Origin: an uncultured Candidatus Binatia bacterium | Lineage (GTDB): Bacteria; Desulfobacterota; Binatia; Bin18 | NCBI GenBank assembly: GCA_958296235.1 | Contig: OY282457.1 | Location: 3,095,338-3,159,337, forward strand | Length of the DNA stretch: 64,000 nt | Reading direction: 5' to 3' | In this document: positions 22,759-31,862 of the stretch, in pieces | How the letters are laid out: the number at the start of each line of letters is the position of its first letter | Numbering within the stretch: the stretch's first letter is position 1 | Notes under the pieces: generated by a model | The model's input: the letters and a program-made list of their open reading frames with translations, nothing else | Databases searched by the model: none | What the model was told of the DNA's origin: nothing | Program-made: the position numbers and the translations under genes

Positions 22759-25098
22759 ATGCGCGAGCGCGACCTTCTGGCTTTAGAGTTTGATAAAGTC
22801 CTGCAACTTCTGGCCGACTACGCCCTGTCGTCTGCCGGCCGGGAAGCCTGTCTGGCCCTCAAACCGCAGATTGCCGAGCCGTTCGTCGAAGAAGACAGCG
22901 AGCGAACGTGGCAGTGCTTTCGGCTGGTAGAAGAACGCTTGAGCTTACCGCTCGGACCGTTCCCCGATATCCGTCCGACCTGTGAGAAAGCTGACCTCAG
23001 CGGCGTCGCGCTTGAGGGGCAAAAGCTCCGCGACGTTCTGGCTGTGGTGACACGCGCCCGACTTCTTGCCGGGTTTTTCCGTCGAGACGCCGCGGCATTT
23101 GACCGCCTGAAAGGCTATGCCGACCGCCTGCCGGCTCTGCCTGACCTGGAGGCTGCCCTGGACCGTTGCCTGGACGAGAACGGCAGCCTCAAAGACGGGG
23201 CCAGTGCGACGCTGCGTTCACTCCGGCGGCAGGTCCACAGCCTGGGCGAGGACATTGAACGCCGCCTGCAACGCACCCTGCGCTCAAGCGAGGCCCAGGA
23301 GGTGGTAACTGACCAGTTTGTTACGATTCGGAATAACCGTTTTGTCATTCCCGTCCGGCCCAATTTTCAGGCGCGGTTGCCGGGGATTGTCCAGGATCGT
23401 TCCGGGTCGGGTGAGACCGTGTTCATCGAACCGCTGTTCGCGGTCGAACTCAACAATAGACTGCTGCTCGCGCAGAAAGAAGTCGCGGCCGAGGAACACC
23501 GGATTCTGGTCGGGCTGACCGTGCTGGTGCGGGAGAACCTGGATCAACTCAAACAGACGTTTGCAACCCTGACAGAAATCGACGTTCTCCACGCCAAGGT
23601 TGTGTTTGCGCAAGAATACGGCGCAATAAAGCCGTCCTTCGGGTCGGCCATCCAGCTCCGTGGTGCCAGGCATCCCTTGCTGGCGGCCTCGGACACTGAG
23701 GTTGTCCCTATCGATGTGATCCTGCCGAACGATAAACGCGGGCTGATTATTACCGGTCCGAATACGGGTGGAAAAACGGTCGCCCTGAAAACCTTGGGTC
23801 TCATCTGTCTCATGGCCCAGACCGGCTTTCTGATCCCGACGGACGAAGCCAATGAACTGCCCATCTTTCGGAGCGTGTTTGCCGATATTGGGGATGCCCA
23901 GTCCCTGGAGCACAGCCTCTCTACCTTCTCGGCCCATATCACCAATGTCAGGGATATGCTGGCGACGCTGGCAGAGCCGGCGCTTCTCCTGCTTGATGAA
24001 CCCGGCGGCGGCACAGACCCGGCCGAAGGAGGGGCCCTGGCAAACGGGCTGCTTACCGTTCTGAAAGATCGCCGGGTGTCCCTGGCTCTGGCCACGCATC
24101 TGAGTCCGGTCAAACTCTTTGCTGTGGGAGACGGAAGTTATCAGATTGCGGCGGTGGCGTTTGATCTGGAGACCCTCCAGCCGCGCTATCAGCTCCAGTA
24201 CGACGTCATGGGTCAGAGCCTCGGGCTGCCCCTGGCCCGGCGTCTCGGGTTGCCCGAAGCCGTGTGTCGCGCGGCAGAGGCGGCACTGTCCGCAGAGGCG
24301 CGTCAATTCTCTGAAGCCTTGACCCGGCTCGAAGCCACCTCGATCAGCCTGGAACGCGAACGGACCCGGATACAGTCTGAACGTGAACAGGCGACCGCCC
24401 AGCGTGCGCGTCAAGAGCGACTTGTGGCCGAAACCGAGGAAAAATGTCGGCAGCTCTGGCAGGACGAGGCGCGCGAAGCCAAACTGCTGGTCCGCCGTGT
24501 TCGTGAGGAAGGCCGCGAGATCATCGCGCAGCTACGCAAAAACCTGCACACCCCGCCCGATGAGGCCCGCCGCGACCTCTCACGGTTTTTACGCGAGCGG
24601 CACAAGGAGATCGCCGCAAAAGAGCAAATGTTCCAGACCGAGCCCGTCACTGATACACCACCGCCACAGATCGGGGATGAGGTCGAGATTCGTGGTGGGA
24701 AAATTCGGGGCACCTTGCTGACGCTCAATGGTAGCAAAGCCAGGGTGCGTCGGGGTGGGACGACGTTTGAGGTTCCCGTTGTCCAGGTCCGGCGGACGTC
24801 CGAGAAAAAACCTGTGCCAAGCGTTCGGGTTGCCGTCGATCACGCGCCGCCGAGTCAGCCCGAAATCAATCTGCTCGGCCTGCGGGTTCGGGAGGCCCTG
24901 CCGCGTTTGGAAGTCTTCCTGGATCATGCCCTCCTCAATAATCAATCCTCAGTGCGTATCGTGCACGGTATGGGAACTGGTGCGTTGAGGCGGGCGGTAC
25001 GGGCGTATTTATCCGACTCTCCGTACTGCGCGTCCTTTAACGAAGCGCCCCGGAGTGAAGGGGGTGGGGGCGCAACAGTTGCGGAGCTCTCCTCATGA
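22759..25098 (+). CDS. mutS2: MutS2 family DNA-binding ATPase with Smr domain
   Basis: 779 residues, the usual MutS2 length. N-terminal clamp/lever region (LEFDKVLQLLADYALSSAGR), ATPase with Walker A GPNTGGKTVALKTLG, the ST..SAH signature STFSAHITNV, Walker B LLLLDEPGGGTDPAEG, a long coiled coil (~500-600), and a C-terminal Smr nuclease-like domain (INLLGLRVREALPRLEVFLD, IVHGMGTGALRRAV). The DLHG-type motif of Smr is altered to NLLGL, which may weaken endonuclease activity. MutS2 acts in anti-recombination and in splitting collided ribosomes. It overlaps the following gene by 4 bp. Confidence 0.96.
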   Translation: MRERDLLALEFDKVLQLLADYALSSAGREACLALKPQIAEPFVEEDSERTWQCFRLVEERLSLPLGPFPDIRPTCEKADLSGVALEGQKLRDVLAVVTRARLLAGFFRRDAAAFDRLKGYADRLPALPDLEAALDRCLDENGSLKDGASATLRSLRRQVHSLGEDIERRLQRTLRSSEAQEVVTDQFVTIRNNRFVIPVRPNFQARLPGIVQDRSGSGETVFIEPLFAVELNNRLLLAQKEVAAEEHRILVGLTVLVRENLDQLKQTFATLTEIDVLHAKVVFAQEYGAIKPSFGSAIQLRGARHPLLAASDTEVVPIDVILPNDKRGLIITGPNTGGKTVALKTLGLICLMAQTGFLIPTDEANELPIFRSVFADIGDAQSLEHSLSTFSAHITNVRDMLATLAEPALLLLDEPGGGTDPAEGGALANGLLTVLKDRRVSLALATHLSPVKLFAVGDGSYQIAAVAFDLETLQPRYQLQYDVMGQSLGLPLARRLGLPEAVCRAAEAALSAEARQFSEALTRLEATSISLERERTRIQSEREQATAQRARQERLVAETEEKCRQLWQDEAREAKLLVRRVREEGREIIAQLRKNLHTPPDEARRDLSRFLRERHKEIAAKEQMFQTEPVTDTPPPQIGDEVEIRGGKIRGTLLTLNGSKARVRRGGTTFEVPVVQVRRTSEKKPVPSVRVAVDHAPPSQPEINLLGLRVREALPRLEVFLDHALLNNQSSVRIVHGMGTGALRRAVRAYLSDSPYCASFNEAPRSEGGGGATVAELSS

Positions 25099-25715
25099 AA
25101 GTTGCCACCCGTGACGCATTAGCCGACCTGCTGCTTGAAGCCCTGGACGATGCGGCCACCGCCGCCACAGTGTGTGGTCTTGCCGCCGCCGCCCGAACGA
25201 GCGAGGCAGAGCCGCGCCCGCGCGCGCTTGAGGCGATGCTGCGCTCCGCGCTTCCGTCGGGTTTTGACGTAGAGTGGCCGGCGATCAGAGCCACACTCAT
25301 TCAATATGGAGCAGCCTTGGAGAACTGGTCCGGGCCGGCTGGAGGCGCAACGCGCGATGTTGTTCTGCAGAAAAGTGCGCTCCTCTTTAATCATCATCTG
25401 TTCTTTGAGGTGCATGAAGTTCTGGAACCGCAGTGGATGCAGGAGCGGGGCGAGGTCAAAAAATTTTTGCAGGGGCTGATTCAGATTGCGGTCGCGTTCT
25501 ACCATCTCGGACGTGGCAACCTGGCCGGTGCCCGCTCCTTGCTGCACGAGGGACTGATAAAAATCTCCCCCCACGCGCCGGCCTGGCTTGGCGTTGAACT
25601 CCAGGATTTCATTGCCGGTCTTGAGAAATGCCGGCAGGTCATCTCAAGTCTGAGCCCTGAAACCTACAAGCAGTTCTCTCCAGACGCGATTCCCCGGATG
25701 CGCCTCAGCGCGTAA
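25095..25715 (+). CDS. DUF309-domain protein
   Basis: 206 residues. The C-terminal ~130 residues carry the DUF309 signature (NHHLFFEVHEVLEPQWMQE, FLQGLIQIAVAFYHLGRGNL, ARSLLHEGLIKI), a small helical metal-independent fold with conserved His/Glu of unknown function. The N-terminal ~85 residues are Ala-rich and lineage-specific. Its ATG overlaps the mutS2 stop (ATGA), so the two are translated together. Confidence 0.8.
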   Translation: MKVATRDALADLLLEALDDAATAATVCGLAAAARTSEAEPRPRALEAMLRSALPSGFDVEWPAIRATLIQYGAALENWSGPAGGATRDVVLQKSALLFNHHLFFEVHEVLEPQWMQERGEVKKFLQGLIQIAVAFYHLGRGNLAGARSLLHEGLIKISPHAPAWLGVELQDFIAGLEKCRQVISSLSPETYKQFSPDAIPRMRLSA

Positions 25716-25736
25716 CCCTGTTGGTGGTATATCGTC

Positions 25737-26264
25737 ATGCAAGTGGAGCGGCTCATTGTCACGGCCCGAGCGCAGACTATACCGGGCCCACTTTCGAGTG
25801 AGGCCATTGTGGAGCGTGTTGCGGATGGAAGCTGGGAGGCCGCAAAGAGGCAACGTGGCCTTCCAATCGACAACAACGCTGGACCTGTTGCCTCTTCGGA
25901 CCGCATTCTCCTGGCAACAGGCAAAGTCGGAGCCGGGGAACAGTATATTCAGGCGGTTGAGGCGCTTCAGCAGCGCGGCATTGTCGCCATTATCGCGCCG
26001 GCCTTTGCCTGGCCGTTCTTGCGGCTCTGTCTCAACATCGGTCTGCCGCCGCTGACCCTCTGGGAAGCCGGGGAAATTCGGACAGGCGACCGGCTGCGGA
26101 TCGATGTGAATAACCGCATTGTGAAATCCATGAGCGCCGGCAGCCGCTATCCGATTCGGGACCTGCCCGACCTGTATATCGAGGTTCTGGCCTGTGGCGG
26201 GCTGGAGGGCTATGTGCGGGCGCGGCTGGCCGAACAGCGCAGGGCGGCCTCCTCATACCAGTAG
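25737..26264 (+). CDS. aconitase-swivel / LeuD-like small-subunit protein, degenerate
   Basis: 175 residues resembling the small subunit of isopropylmalate dehydratase or homoaconitase: IVAIIAPAFAWPFLRLCLNI, then GLPPLTL and GDRLRIDVNN are the swivel-domain landmarks. The substrate-binding FG.GSSREHA loop is replaced by KVGAGEQYIQAVEA, with no Ser-Arg pair, and no large subunit is nearby. It may be a paralogue of altered function. Located 21 bp after the DUF309 gene. Confidence 0.6.
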   Translation: MQVERLIVTARAQTIPGPLSSEAIVERVADGSWEAAKRQRGLPIDNNAGPVASSDRILLATGKVGAGEQYIQAVEALQQRGIVAIIAPAFAWPFLRLCLNIGLPPLTLWEAGEIRTGDRLRIDVNNRIVKSMSAGSRYPIRDLPDLYIEVLACGGLEGYVRARLAEQRRAASSYQ

Positions 26265-26359
26265 GATACAGGTAGGAACGAGGGAACCCTGTCTGTTCTC
26301 TTCTCCCTTTTCCCTCCCTGTCCGGGCTGGTAGCATAGGCGCTTACACAGGCAACTGAC

Positions 26360-28630
26360 ATGCGACGCATTCGAGACCTGCGGAAATATGAGCTGCCGGA
26401 CTCCTTGCTTGAAATCTGGGAACGCCAGCAGGGTGAATTTCTTTTACCCGTGCAGGAAGTTGCGGTACAGCGCTATGGACTTTTTGACGGGCGCAGCCTC
26501 GTCATCTCTTCTCCGACTTCATCCGGCAAAACATTTGTGGGCGAAATGGCGGCCATGCGCTCAGCCTTTGCCGGCCAGCGCGTGCTCTATCTGACGCCAC
26601 TCCGCGCGCTGGCGGAAGAAAAATATGAAACGTTTCGGGCGCGCTATGGAACGTATGGCGTGAAAGTAGTCGTGGCGACGCGCGATAGACGCGAGTTTGA
26701 CCAGGATATTGAACGCGGCGACTTCCACCTGGCTGTCCTGGTGTATGAAAAACTCGCGCAGCTGCTCGTCCGCCATCCGCATGTGCTGCGGACCGTCGCC
26801 CTGGTTGTGGTAGATGAGCTTCAGATGCTGGGCGACCCGGAACGCGGGTCTGGGCTGGAACTGACGTTGACAAAACTCCTGAGCGCCGCCCCGCGGCCAC
26901 AGCTTTTGGGACTCTCCGCGGTCCTGCGTGAGGCTGCGCAAGTCGCTGAATGGTTGAATGCCGACCTTCTCTTACAAGACGAACGTCCGGTTGAACTCTA
27001 CCGGGGCGTTGCGCTTGGCGACCGCTTTCGCTACCGCACGTATAACACGGGCGAAGAAGGCGAGGAGCAACTGGCTTCCGTTGAGTCAGACGACCCGCGT
27101 GAACTCTTATACGCCCACGTCACGCATCTCGCACGGCAGGGGGAGCAGATCCTCATCTTTCTGAAAGGCAAACGGGATACGGTCCAGTGCGTCCTGGAAC
27201 TGGCTGAAGCCTCCGAGCTGCCGCCGGCACCCGACGCGCTGGCGGCGCTTGAGCCCCTCGAAGAAACATCCCTCAAGGCCCAGTTACGTGCCGCCCTTGC
27301 TGGGGGTGTGGCGTTTCACCACGCCGACCTGACCTCGGCGGAGCGGACGATTGTTGAGGCTGCCTACCGCCAGGGTGAAGTGCGGGTCATCGCGTGTACC
27401 ACCACACTGGCCTTTGGGGTGAATCTGCCGGCCTCCACGGTGTTTATCGAAGCCGTCAAATGGGACACGGACAAACGGACCGGCACGGCGATTGAAGTCC
27501 CGCTCTCCTGGGCCGAATATGAAAACATCTCCGGTCGAGCCGGCCGCCTCGGGTTTGCGTCGCCTCCCCCTTCTGTGGGGGGCCGCCCTGAGCCAGTCGA
27601 AGGGCGAGGGGGCAGAGAGGCATTTGGCCGGTCCGTTTTGATAGCCACCAATCAGTTCCAGGCGGACTTATTGTGGCGCGGCTATGTGATGGGCGAGCAG
27701 GAGCAGTTTACGCCGGCTCCGGGCCAGACCGGACTTACGGATCGTATCCTCAACCTGATTGCCTCCAAAACCTGCCTTTCGACTGACGAACTCCACGACT
27801 TTCTGGGGCTGACGTATCTCGGATTTCAGCAGCGCGGCAAAAACGCTCAGGCTCCAGCCCTTGCCCCAGGTGAAGCAGAGCTGGCGCTGAATGTGCTCAT
27901 GAAAGCTCAACTTATCAATCGCAGTGAGGACGGGCGGCTGGAAGCCTCAACCCTGGGAGAGGTTGCAGCCCGCAAAGGCATCCGCGCGGCCACCGCGGTG
28001 AAGCTGGCCCGATTCTTTGAGTCTGCCCACGGACGCGACGTGCCCGAGCTGGAACTCTTTTATGCGCTGAGTCTGACCGAAGACGGCCAGAAAATACAGA
28101 TTCCGTTGTCGTCTGCCGAACACCGCGGCCGGGGATATGAAAGCCAAGTGGGCGAGTGGATACGCGAACGCGGCTATGAGCCGGGCGACGATCTCCAGAA
28201 ACTTCTCAACGCCGGTATGCTGCCGACAACCCAAGAGGCTCGGTCGGCCAAGCTCTCGCTGCTGCTGCTGGGCTGGATTAATGGGGATGCGCTGGCGTCC
28301 TTGGAAAACCGTTGTCAGTGTTACGCTGGCACGATTCTTACCCTGACGGATGAAGTCGGCTGGCTGGTGGATGCCGCGGCGGAGATTGCCCAGGTCATGG
28401 GTTGGGCGTCGGCCAAACAGCTGTCCGAACTGGCAGAACGGGCGCGCCTCGGGGTCGATTCGCCGAGCCTGGAATTGGCCCGGGCGCAGTTGCCAGGGCT
28501 CAATCGCGAAGAAATCAAGACGCTGGTGTCTGCGGGTTTCGACTCGCCCCTGGCCGTGCGCGAAGCGTCTCCAGAAGCCCTGGAGCCCTACCTGTCGCCG
28601 CCACAAATTGAGGCGTTGCGCACGCCCTGA
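26360..28630 (+). CDS. Ski2/Hel308-like DEAD/DEAH-box helicase
   Basis: 756 residues. Motif I SSPTSSGKTFVGEMAA, Ia LTPLRALAEEKY, motif II VVVDELQMLGDPERG (DELQ rather than DExH), motif III LGLSAVLREA, motif IV-V CTTTLAFGVNLPA and motif VI ENISGRAGRLGF. The C-terminal part carries helix-hairpin-helix-like sequence (LPGLNREEIKTLVSAG), as in Hel308 DNA-repair helicases. An in-frame REP-type repeat insertion (27562-27621, PPPSVGGRPEPVEGRGGR) sits just after motif VI. It is followed 31 bp later by an unknown gene that may be its partner. Confidence 0.88.
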   Translation: MRRIRDLRKYELPDSLLEIWERQQGEFLLPVQEVAVQRYGLFDGRSLVISSPTSSGKTFVGEMAAMRSAFAGQRVLYLTPLRALAEEKYETFRARYGTYGVKVVVATRDRREFDQDIERGDFHLAVLVYEKLAQLLVRHPHVLRTVALVVVDELQMLGDPERGSGLELTLTKLLSAAPRPQLLGLSAVLREAAQVAEWLNADLLLQDERPVELYRGVALGDRFRYRTYNTGEEGEEQLASVESDDPRELLYAHVTHLARQGEQILIFLKGKRDTVQCVLELAEASELPPAPDALAALEPLEETSLKAQLRAALAGGVAFHHADLTSAERTIVEAAYRQGEVRVIACTTTLAFGVNLPASTVFIEAVKWDTDKRTGTAIEVPLSWAEYENISGRAGRLGFASPPPSVGGRPEPVEGRGGREAFGRSVLIATNQFQADLLWRGYVMGEQEQFTPAPGQTGLTDRILNLIASKTCLSTDELHDFLGLTYLGFQQRGKNAQAPALAPGEAELALNVLMKAQLINRSEDGRLEASTLGEVAARKGIRAATAVKLARFFESAHGRDVPELELFYALSLTEDGQKIQIPLSSAEHRGRGYESQVGEWIRERGYEPGDDLQKLLNAGMLPTTQEARSAKLSLLLLGWINGDALASLENRCQCYAGTILTLTDEVGWLVDAAAEIAQVMGWASAKQLSELAERARLGVDSPSLELARAQLPGLNREEIKTLVSAGFDSPLAVREASPEALEPYLSPPQIEALRTP
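27562..27621 (+). repeat. REP-type palindrome inserted in frame in helicase gene
   Basis: CCTCCCCCTTCTGTGGGGGG and the GCCCTGAGCCAGTCGAAGGG unit, matching the intergenic repeats near 10570 and 34520. The insertion encodes a Pro/Gly-rich loop directly after the SGRAGRLG motif without breaking the frame. Confidence 0.75.
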
Positions 28631-28661
28631 GACACGCCGCAGTAACCGGCTACTTGCTCAT

Positions 28662-30128
28662 ATGACCAGCCTACCTCCTGCTGCTGTTTTGGAACTGGCT
28701 CTCCAGACCCTGGAAGCCGAACTGGTTGAGCCTGACCGCCTGGCGGCTTTTCGGACTGTGCTGCATACAACCGAGCCAGTCGTTGAGGCGGACCGTTTCC
28801 GCTGGTATGCGAACGGGCAGGTCTGCCTGGAACGCTCTGCTCACGGGACGCTGACGTTCTTCCTGCCGGCCATTTCTGCGAGTTCGGCCCCGCGCCGTCT
28901 GGGGACTTTTGATCGTCAGGGGCGTTTGCTTTCACTTTTTTTCTATGCCGCCGATGGGCTGGCGCAGCAGTTTAAGGTGCGCAATATGGACGGCCATTTT
29001 CTCGGTGTCGTCCGAGGCGCAGTATCCCATCTGGGCTGGGGCAGGTCCGACGTGATTGGGGCGTTGGCCGGTGAGGGCGGCTTTGAGATGGACAGGACGC
29101 TCACCTTCTTCCGCTCGGTCTCGTATGAAGATGTGGAGACCCTACCGCCGTTAGATGCTCCGATGCGCCTCCCGTCCGGTGGCGGCGCCGCCATCTTGAA
29201 TGTGCTGGCGCGGTTAGGGCAGGACCAGGAAAAACAGGCGTTGCGCTACTATGGACCGTACCCCAGTGACCAGCTCTTTTTTACCCTGCGCGAGTCCTTC
29301 GTCTGTAGTGGGGAGGTTGGGGCCAATCGCGAGCGTTTCACCCAGGGAGCCGAAGAGGCCGCCCTGCATATGCGTATGGTTGAGAGTGTGGTTGACTGGC
29401 GGCCCGCCCCGCACGAACGGTTTTATCCGGGGGCGCATACCTGCGTGCAGCTGCGCAACGGAGTCGAAAAAGTCTACGACCACGGCCATACCTATTACCG
29501 GGCCGACCTGGTGGCCGAAGCCCATCGGCTCCGCGTGCTCCAGACCGAAGCGGGACAACGCCGCTATATCGCCAGCCTGACCATACTGGGACAGGCGCTT
29601 GAGGATCATCTTATCCTGGATGAACACGGGGAGATTCTCGAACGTCTGCCTCAGCCCGTACAGCCTGTCCTGCGGGGCGACCCGGTCCTCTCTCCAGACT
29701 GGAAGGCTGCCCTCGTCCGTCTCATTGCCGCAGAGAGCACGACGCTGCTGCACACCGCGTTGTGGCCGGCGATGGATGAACTGACCGTCCTGTGGGGGAG
29801 GGTGCCTAAAGAACTGTGGGCGCTGAGTGGGAATGATCTCGTTTTGCACGCGGGGATGATTGCCGTCCATCAGGACATGCAGAGCCGGGCCAACAGCGCA
29901 GCCGAAAAAATCCTCATCGCCTCTCGCTTTCTGTCCGAATTAGCCCGGCTGGTCGGTCCGGTGGTCCGCGGCCGGGCCCAAGCCCAGCTGGCCAGCCTCT
30001 CGCCGGCGGACCAGAATGTGGCGCTCTTGTTCGCGGCCGCGGATACGCCAGGGCTGGCGGATAACGAGTTGCGGGCGTTTCTGACGGGTCTGGCGCAGGG
30101 GGAAGAGCTGCCGCTGATAGTCGAGTAA
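28662..30128 (+). CDS. hypothetical protein downstream of helicase
   Basis: 488 residues from the ATG at 28662; the frame runs further upstream but overlaps the helicase gene. No signal peptide or TM helix. The sequence looks like a mixed alpha/beta soluble protein with motifs such as RFRWYANGQVCLERS, RLGTFDRQGRLLSLFFYAAD, CVQLRNGVEKVYDHGHTYY and a helical C-terminus (ANSAAEKILIASRFLSELAR). I do not recognise the family. Close spacing behind the helicase (31 bp) suggests joint function in nucleic-acid metabolism. Confidence 0.7.
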   Translation: MTSLPPAAVLELALQTLEAELVEPDRLAAFRTVLHTTEPVVEADRFRWYANGQVCLERSAHGTLTFFLPAISASSAPRRLGTFDRQGRLLSLFFYAADGLAQQFKVRNMDGHFLGVVRGAVSHLGWGRSDVIGALAGEGGFEMDRTLTFFRSVSYEDVETLPPLDAPMRLPSGGGAAILNVLARLGQDQEKQALRYYGPYPSDQLFFTLRESFVCSGEVGANRERFTQGAEEAALHMRMVESVVDWRPAPHERFYPGAHTCVQLRNGVEKVYDHGHTYYRADLVAEAHRLRVLQTEAGQRRYIASLTILGQALEDHLILDEHGEILERLPQPVQPVLRGDPVLSPDWKAALVRLIAAESTTLLHTALWPAMDELTVLWGRVPKELWALSGNDLVLHAGMIAVHQDMQSRANSAAEKILIASRFLSELARLVGPVVRGRAQAQLASLSPADQNVALLFAAADTPGLADNELRAFLTGLAQGEELPLIVE

Positions 30129-30177
30129 AGGAGAGCAAAGGGCTGCTACGCCAAATGCGAGAGAAGGAGCAGCAAGA

Positions 30178-30345
30178 ATGAGTGTTTTAGAGCGGTTTCA
30201 GTTGGCTATTGGCGCCGGCTTATTTATCTCACTCGCTGTCCTGGGGGGTCACTCGACACTCACGCCGGGACAGGAGCCTGTAGTCTTTGCCGCTCTTATC
30301 GTCTGGCAATGGGCGGCCACAATCCGATTGATATCCCGCGCATAG
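30178..30345 (+). CDS. possible small membrane protein
   Basis: A 55-residue frame starting at ATG 30178 behind a strong ribosome binding site (GAGAAGGAGC). It has two hydrophobic stretches (LAIGAGLFISLAVLGG and VVFAALIVWQWAATIRLI). Its last 97 bp overlap the 3' end of the opposite-strand histone-deacetylase-like gene, so it may be spurious; the ribosome binding site and hydrophobicity are the arguments for it. Confidence 0.4.
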   Translation: MSVLERFQLAIGAGLFISLAVLGGHSTLTPGQEPVVFAALIVWQWAATIRLISRA

Positions 30346-31166
30346 CCGCCGCCTAAGGTTACAGCAAGGGGTATGCCCGCCCGTCGGGCGAAGTCGCACG
30401 TTATCCGGTCCCGTTCCCCAACCCCAGCCATCGACAGCGCCAACTTCCCAAACCGGTCGCCCTGGAGCACATCCACGCCGGCCTGATACAGGATCAGGTC
30501 TGGCCGGGCTCGTTTGAGGAGGAGAGGCAGGCTCTCTTCCAGTCGGCCTAGATACTGTTCGTCCGTTGTGCCGTCCGGCAATGCAATATCCCACGAGCTG
30601 TGTTCTTTGTGGGCGGGGTAGTTATTGGCGGCGTGCATGGAAAAGGTGAAGGTGTCCGGGTCAGTCTGACACAACGCAGCCGTGCCGTTCCCCTGATGTA
30701 CGTCAAGATCGAGAATGAGGGCGCGGCTGATACCGCCCTCGGCCCGCAACCGTCTCAGGACGATGACCAAGTCGTTAAAAATACAATAGCCTTCTCCGTG
30801 GTCGGCGAAGGCATGATGGGTGCCCCCGGCCAGATTGGCGGCAATCCCATCCCTCAGGGCAGTCCGGGCCGCCCCCAGCGTTCCGCCAAGCACGGCCAGC
30901 GCGCGCTGGACAAGTTGCCGAGACCAGGGCAAGCCGAGGCGGAGCAGGGCCTTGCGCTCCAGCGTCCCGTTAAGAAAGGCGTGGACATACGCCGGCGTAT
31001 GCACGCGAAGAATATCTTCAAGGGCTATCGGCTGCGGCTCAACGATTTCCTCTGATGTGAGGATGCCCTCGGCCAGTAGCCGTTCCGGGACCAGGCGATA
31101 CTTGGTCATGGGATAGGAGTGATTCCCCATGGGTGGGGTGTAACGGGCGGAAGTGTAGGCCTGCAT
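30249..31166 (-). CDS. histone deacetylase-like amidohydrolase
   Basis: 305 residues from the ATG at 31166 (MQAYTSARYTPP); an upstream extension of the frame is not conserved-looking. Family motifs: the double histidine in GGTHHAFADHGEGYCIFND, zinc ligands in LILDLDVHQGNGTA and YQAGVDVLQGD, and the LGGGYARD loop. Bacterial members deacetylate acetoin-utilisation proteins, acetylpolyamines or other N-acetyl substrates. The substrate here is open. No operon partner on the same strand apart from the distant DUF2939 gene upstream. Confidence 0.9.
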   Translation of the reverse strand: MQAYTSARYTPPMGNHSYPMTKYRLVPERLLAEGILTSEEIVEPQPIALEDILRVHTPAYVHAFLNGTLERKALLRLGLPWSRQLVQRALAVLGGTLGAARTALRDGIAANLAGGTHHAFADHGEGYCIFNDLVIVLRRLRAEGGISRALILDLDVHQGNGTAALCQTDPDTFTFSMHAANNYPAHKEHSSWDIALPDGTTDEQYLGRLEESLPLLLKRARPDLILYQAGVDVLQGDRFGKLALSMAGVGERDRITCDFARRAGIPLAVTLGGGYARDINRIVAAHCQTIRAAKTTGSCPGVSVE

Positions 31167-31201
31167 AACGAGGGTCTGGCGTTTTCGACGCTCCCGCCGC
31201 C

Positions 31202-31747
31202 TCACTCCCTGAATACCGCCTTCATCAACGCCTGAACATTGGTTGCCCGGACGACCCGCCACCGACCTTCCGGGGTAGAGCGGAGCCCGACCTCAATCTC
31301 TTCGCCGCTGTCGAGTGGAACGGAAAAGTAGCGGATGTCTTCCCGAGTATCCCCGCCGATGACCGTTCCGATAAGGGCAATAGTCGGGAGCTGCGGAAGC
31401 GCCAGGTCCGGGTTTTGAAAGGCTTGCTGTACGGCAAACGTCACTCCCGCCTTGGCCAGGTCCTGGACATTCCGGGTCAGACTCTTGAGCCCCTTGTGCA
31501 GGAGCCCGGCGAGGGAGTCCGGCGGAGCGGCCCGCGGTTGCGGGACATCCGGTACGCTCTGCCCCAAATCCTCCAGGGCATAACTGACCACACTGTCGAT
31601 ATCGACATATTGCGTAAAGGTCTCATAGTTGCGCGTCCTGAGAGACTGTTGGATGTGATAGACCGCATAGGAGGGAGTCTGCATCCAGGCGTAGACGCCA
31701 CCCAGCCCGAGGAGGACACAGAGGACGAGCGCTCGTAGGCTTTTCAT
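31202..31747 (-). CDS. DUF2939-family exported or anchored protein
   Basis: 181 residues from the ATG at 31747 (MGH- or MMGH-starts 9-12 bp upstream are also possible). N-terminal hydrophobic segment (LRALVLCVLLGLGGVYAWM) then the DUF2939 pattern: SYAVYHIQQSLRTRNYETFT, YVDIDSVVSYALEDLGQ, and a beta-rich end (EEIEVGLRSTPEGRWRVVRA). Members are small envelope proteins of unknown function. It is divergently arranged from the dehydrogenase at 31863. Confidence 0.75.
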   Translation of the reverse strand: MKSLRALVLCVLLGLGGVYAWMQTPSYAVYHIQQSLRTRNYETFTQYVDIDSVVSYALEDLGQSVPDVPQPRAAPPDSLAGLLHKGLKSLTRNVQDLAKAGVTFAVQQAFQNPDLALPQLPTIALIGTVIGGDTREDIRYFSVPLDSGEEIEVGLRSTPEGRWRVVRATNVQALMKAVFRE

Positions 31748-31862
31748 GTGCCCCATCATACGGGAGGAATACCCGGTACGAAATGCGGGGTGCGGAGGCA
31801 GTCCGACTCTGGTATGCAGGAGCGATGGTTTGACAGGCGGAGCAGCCTGAGAGAGAGACGCG

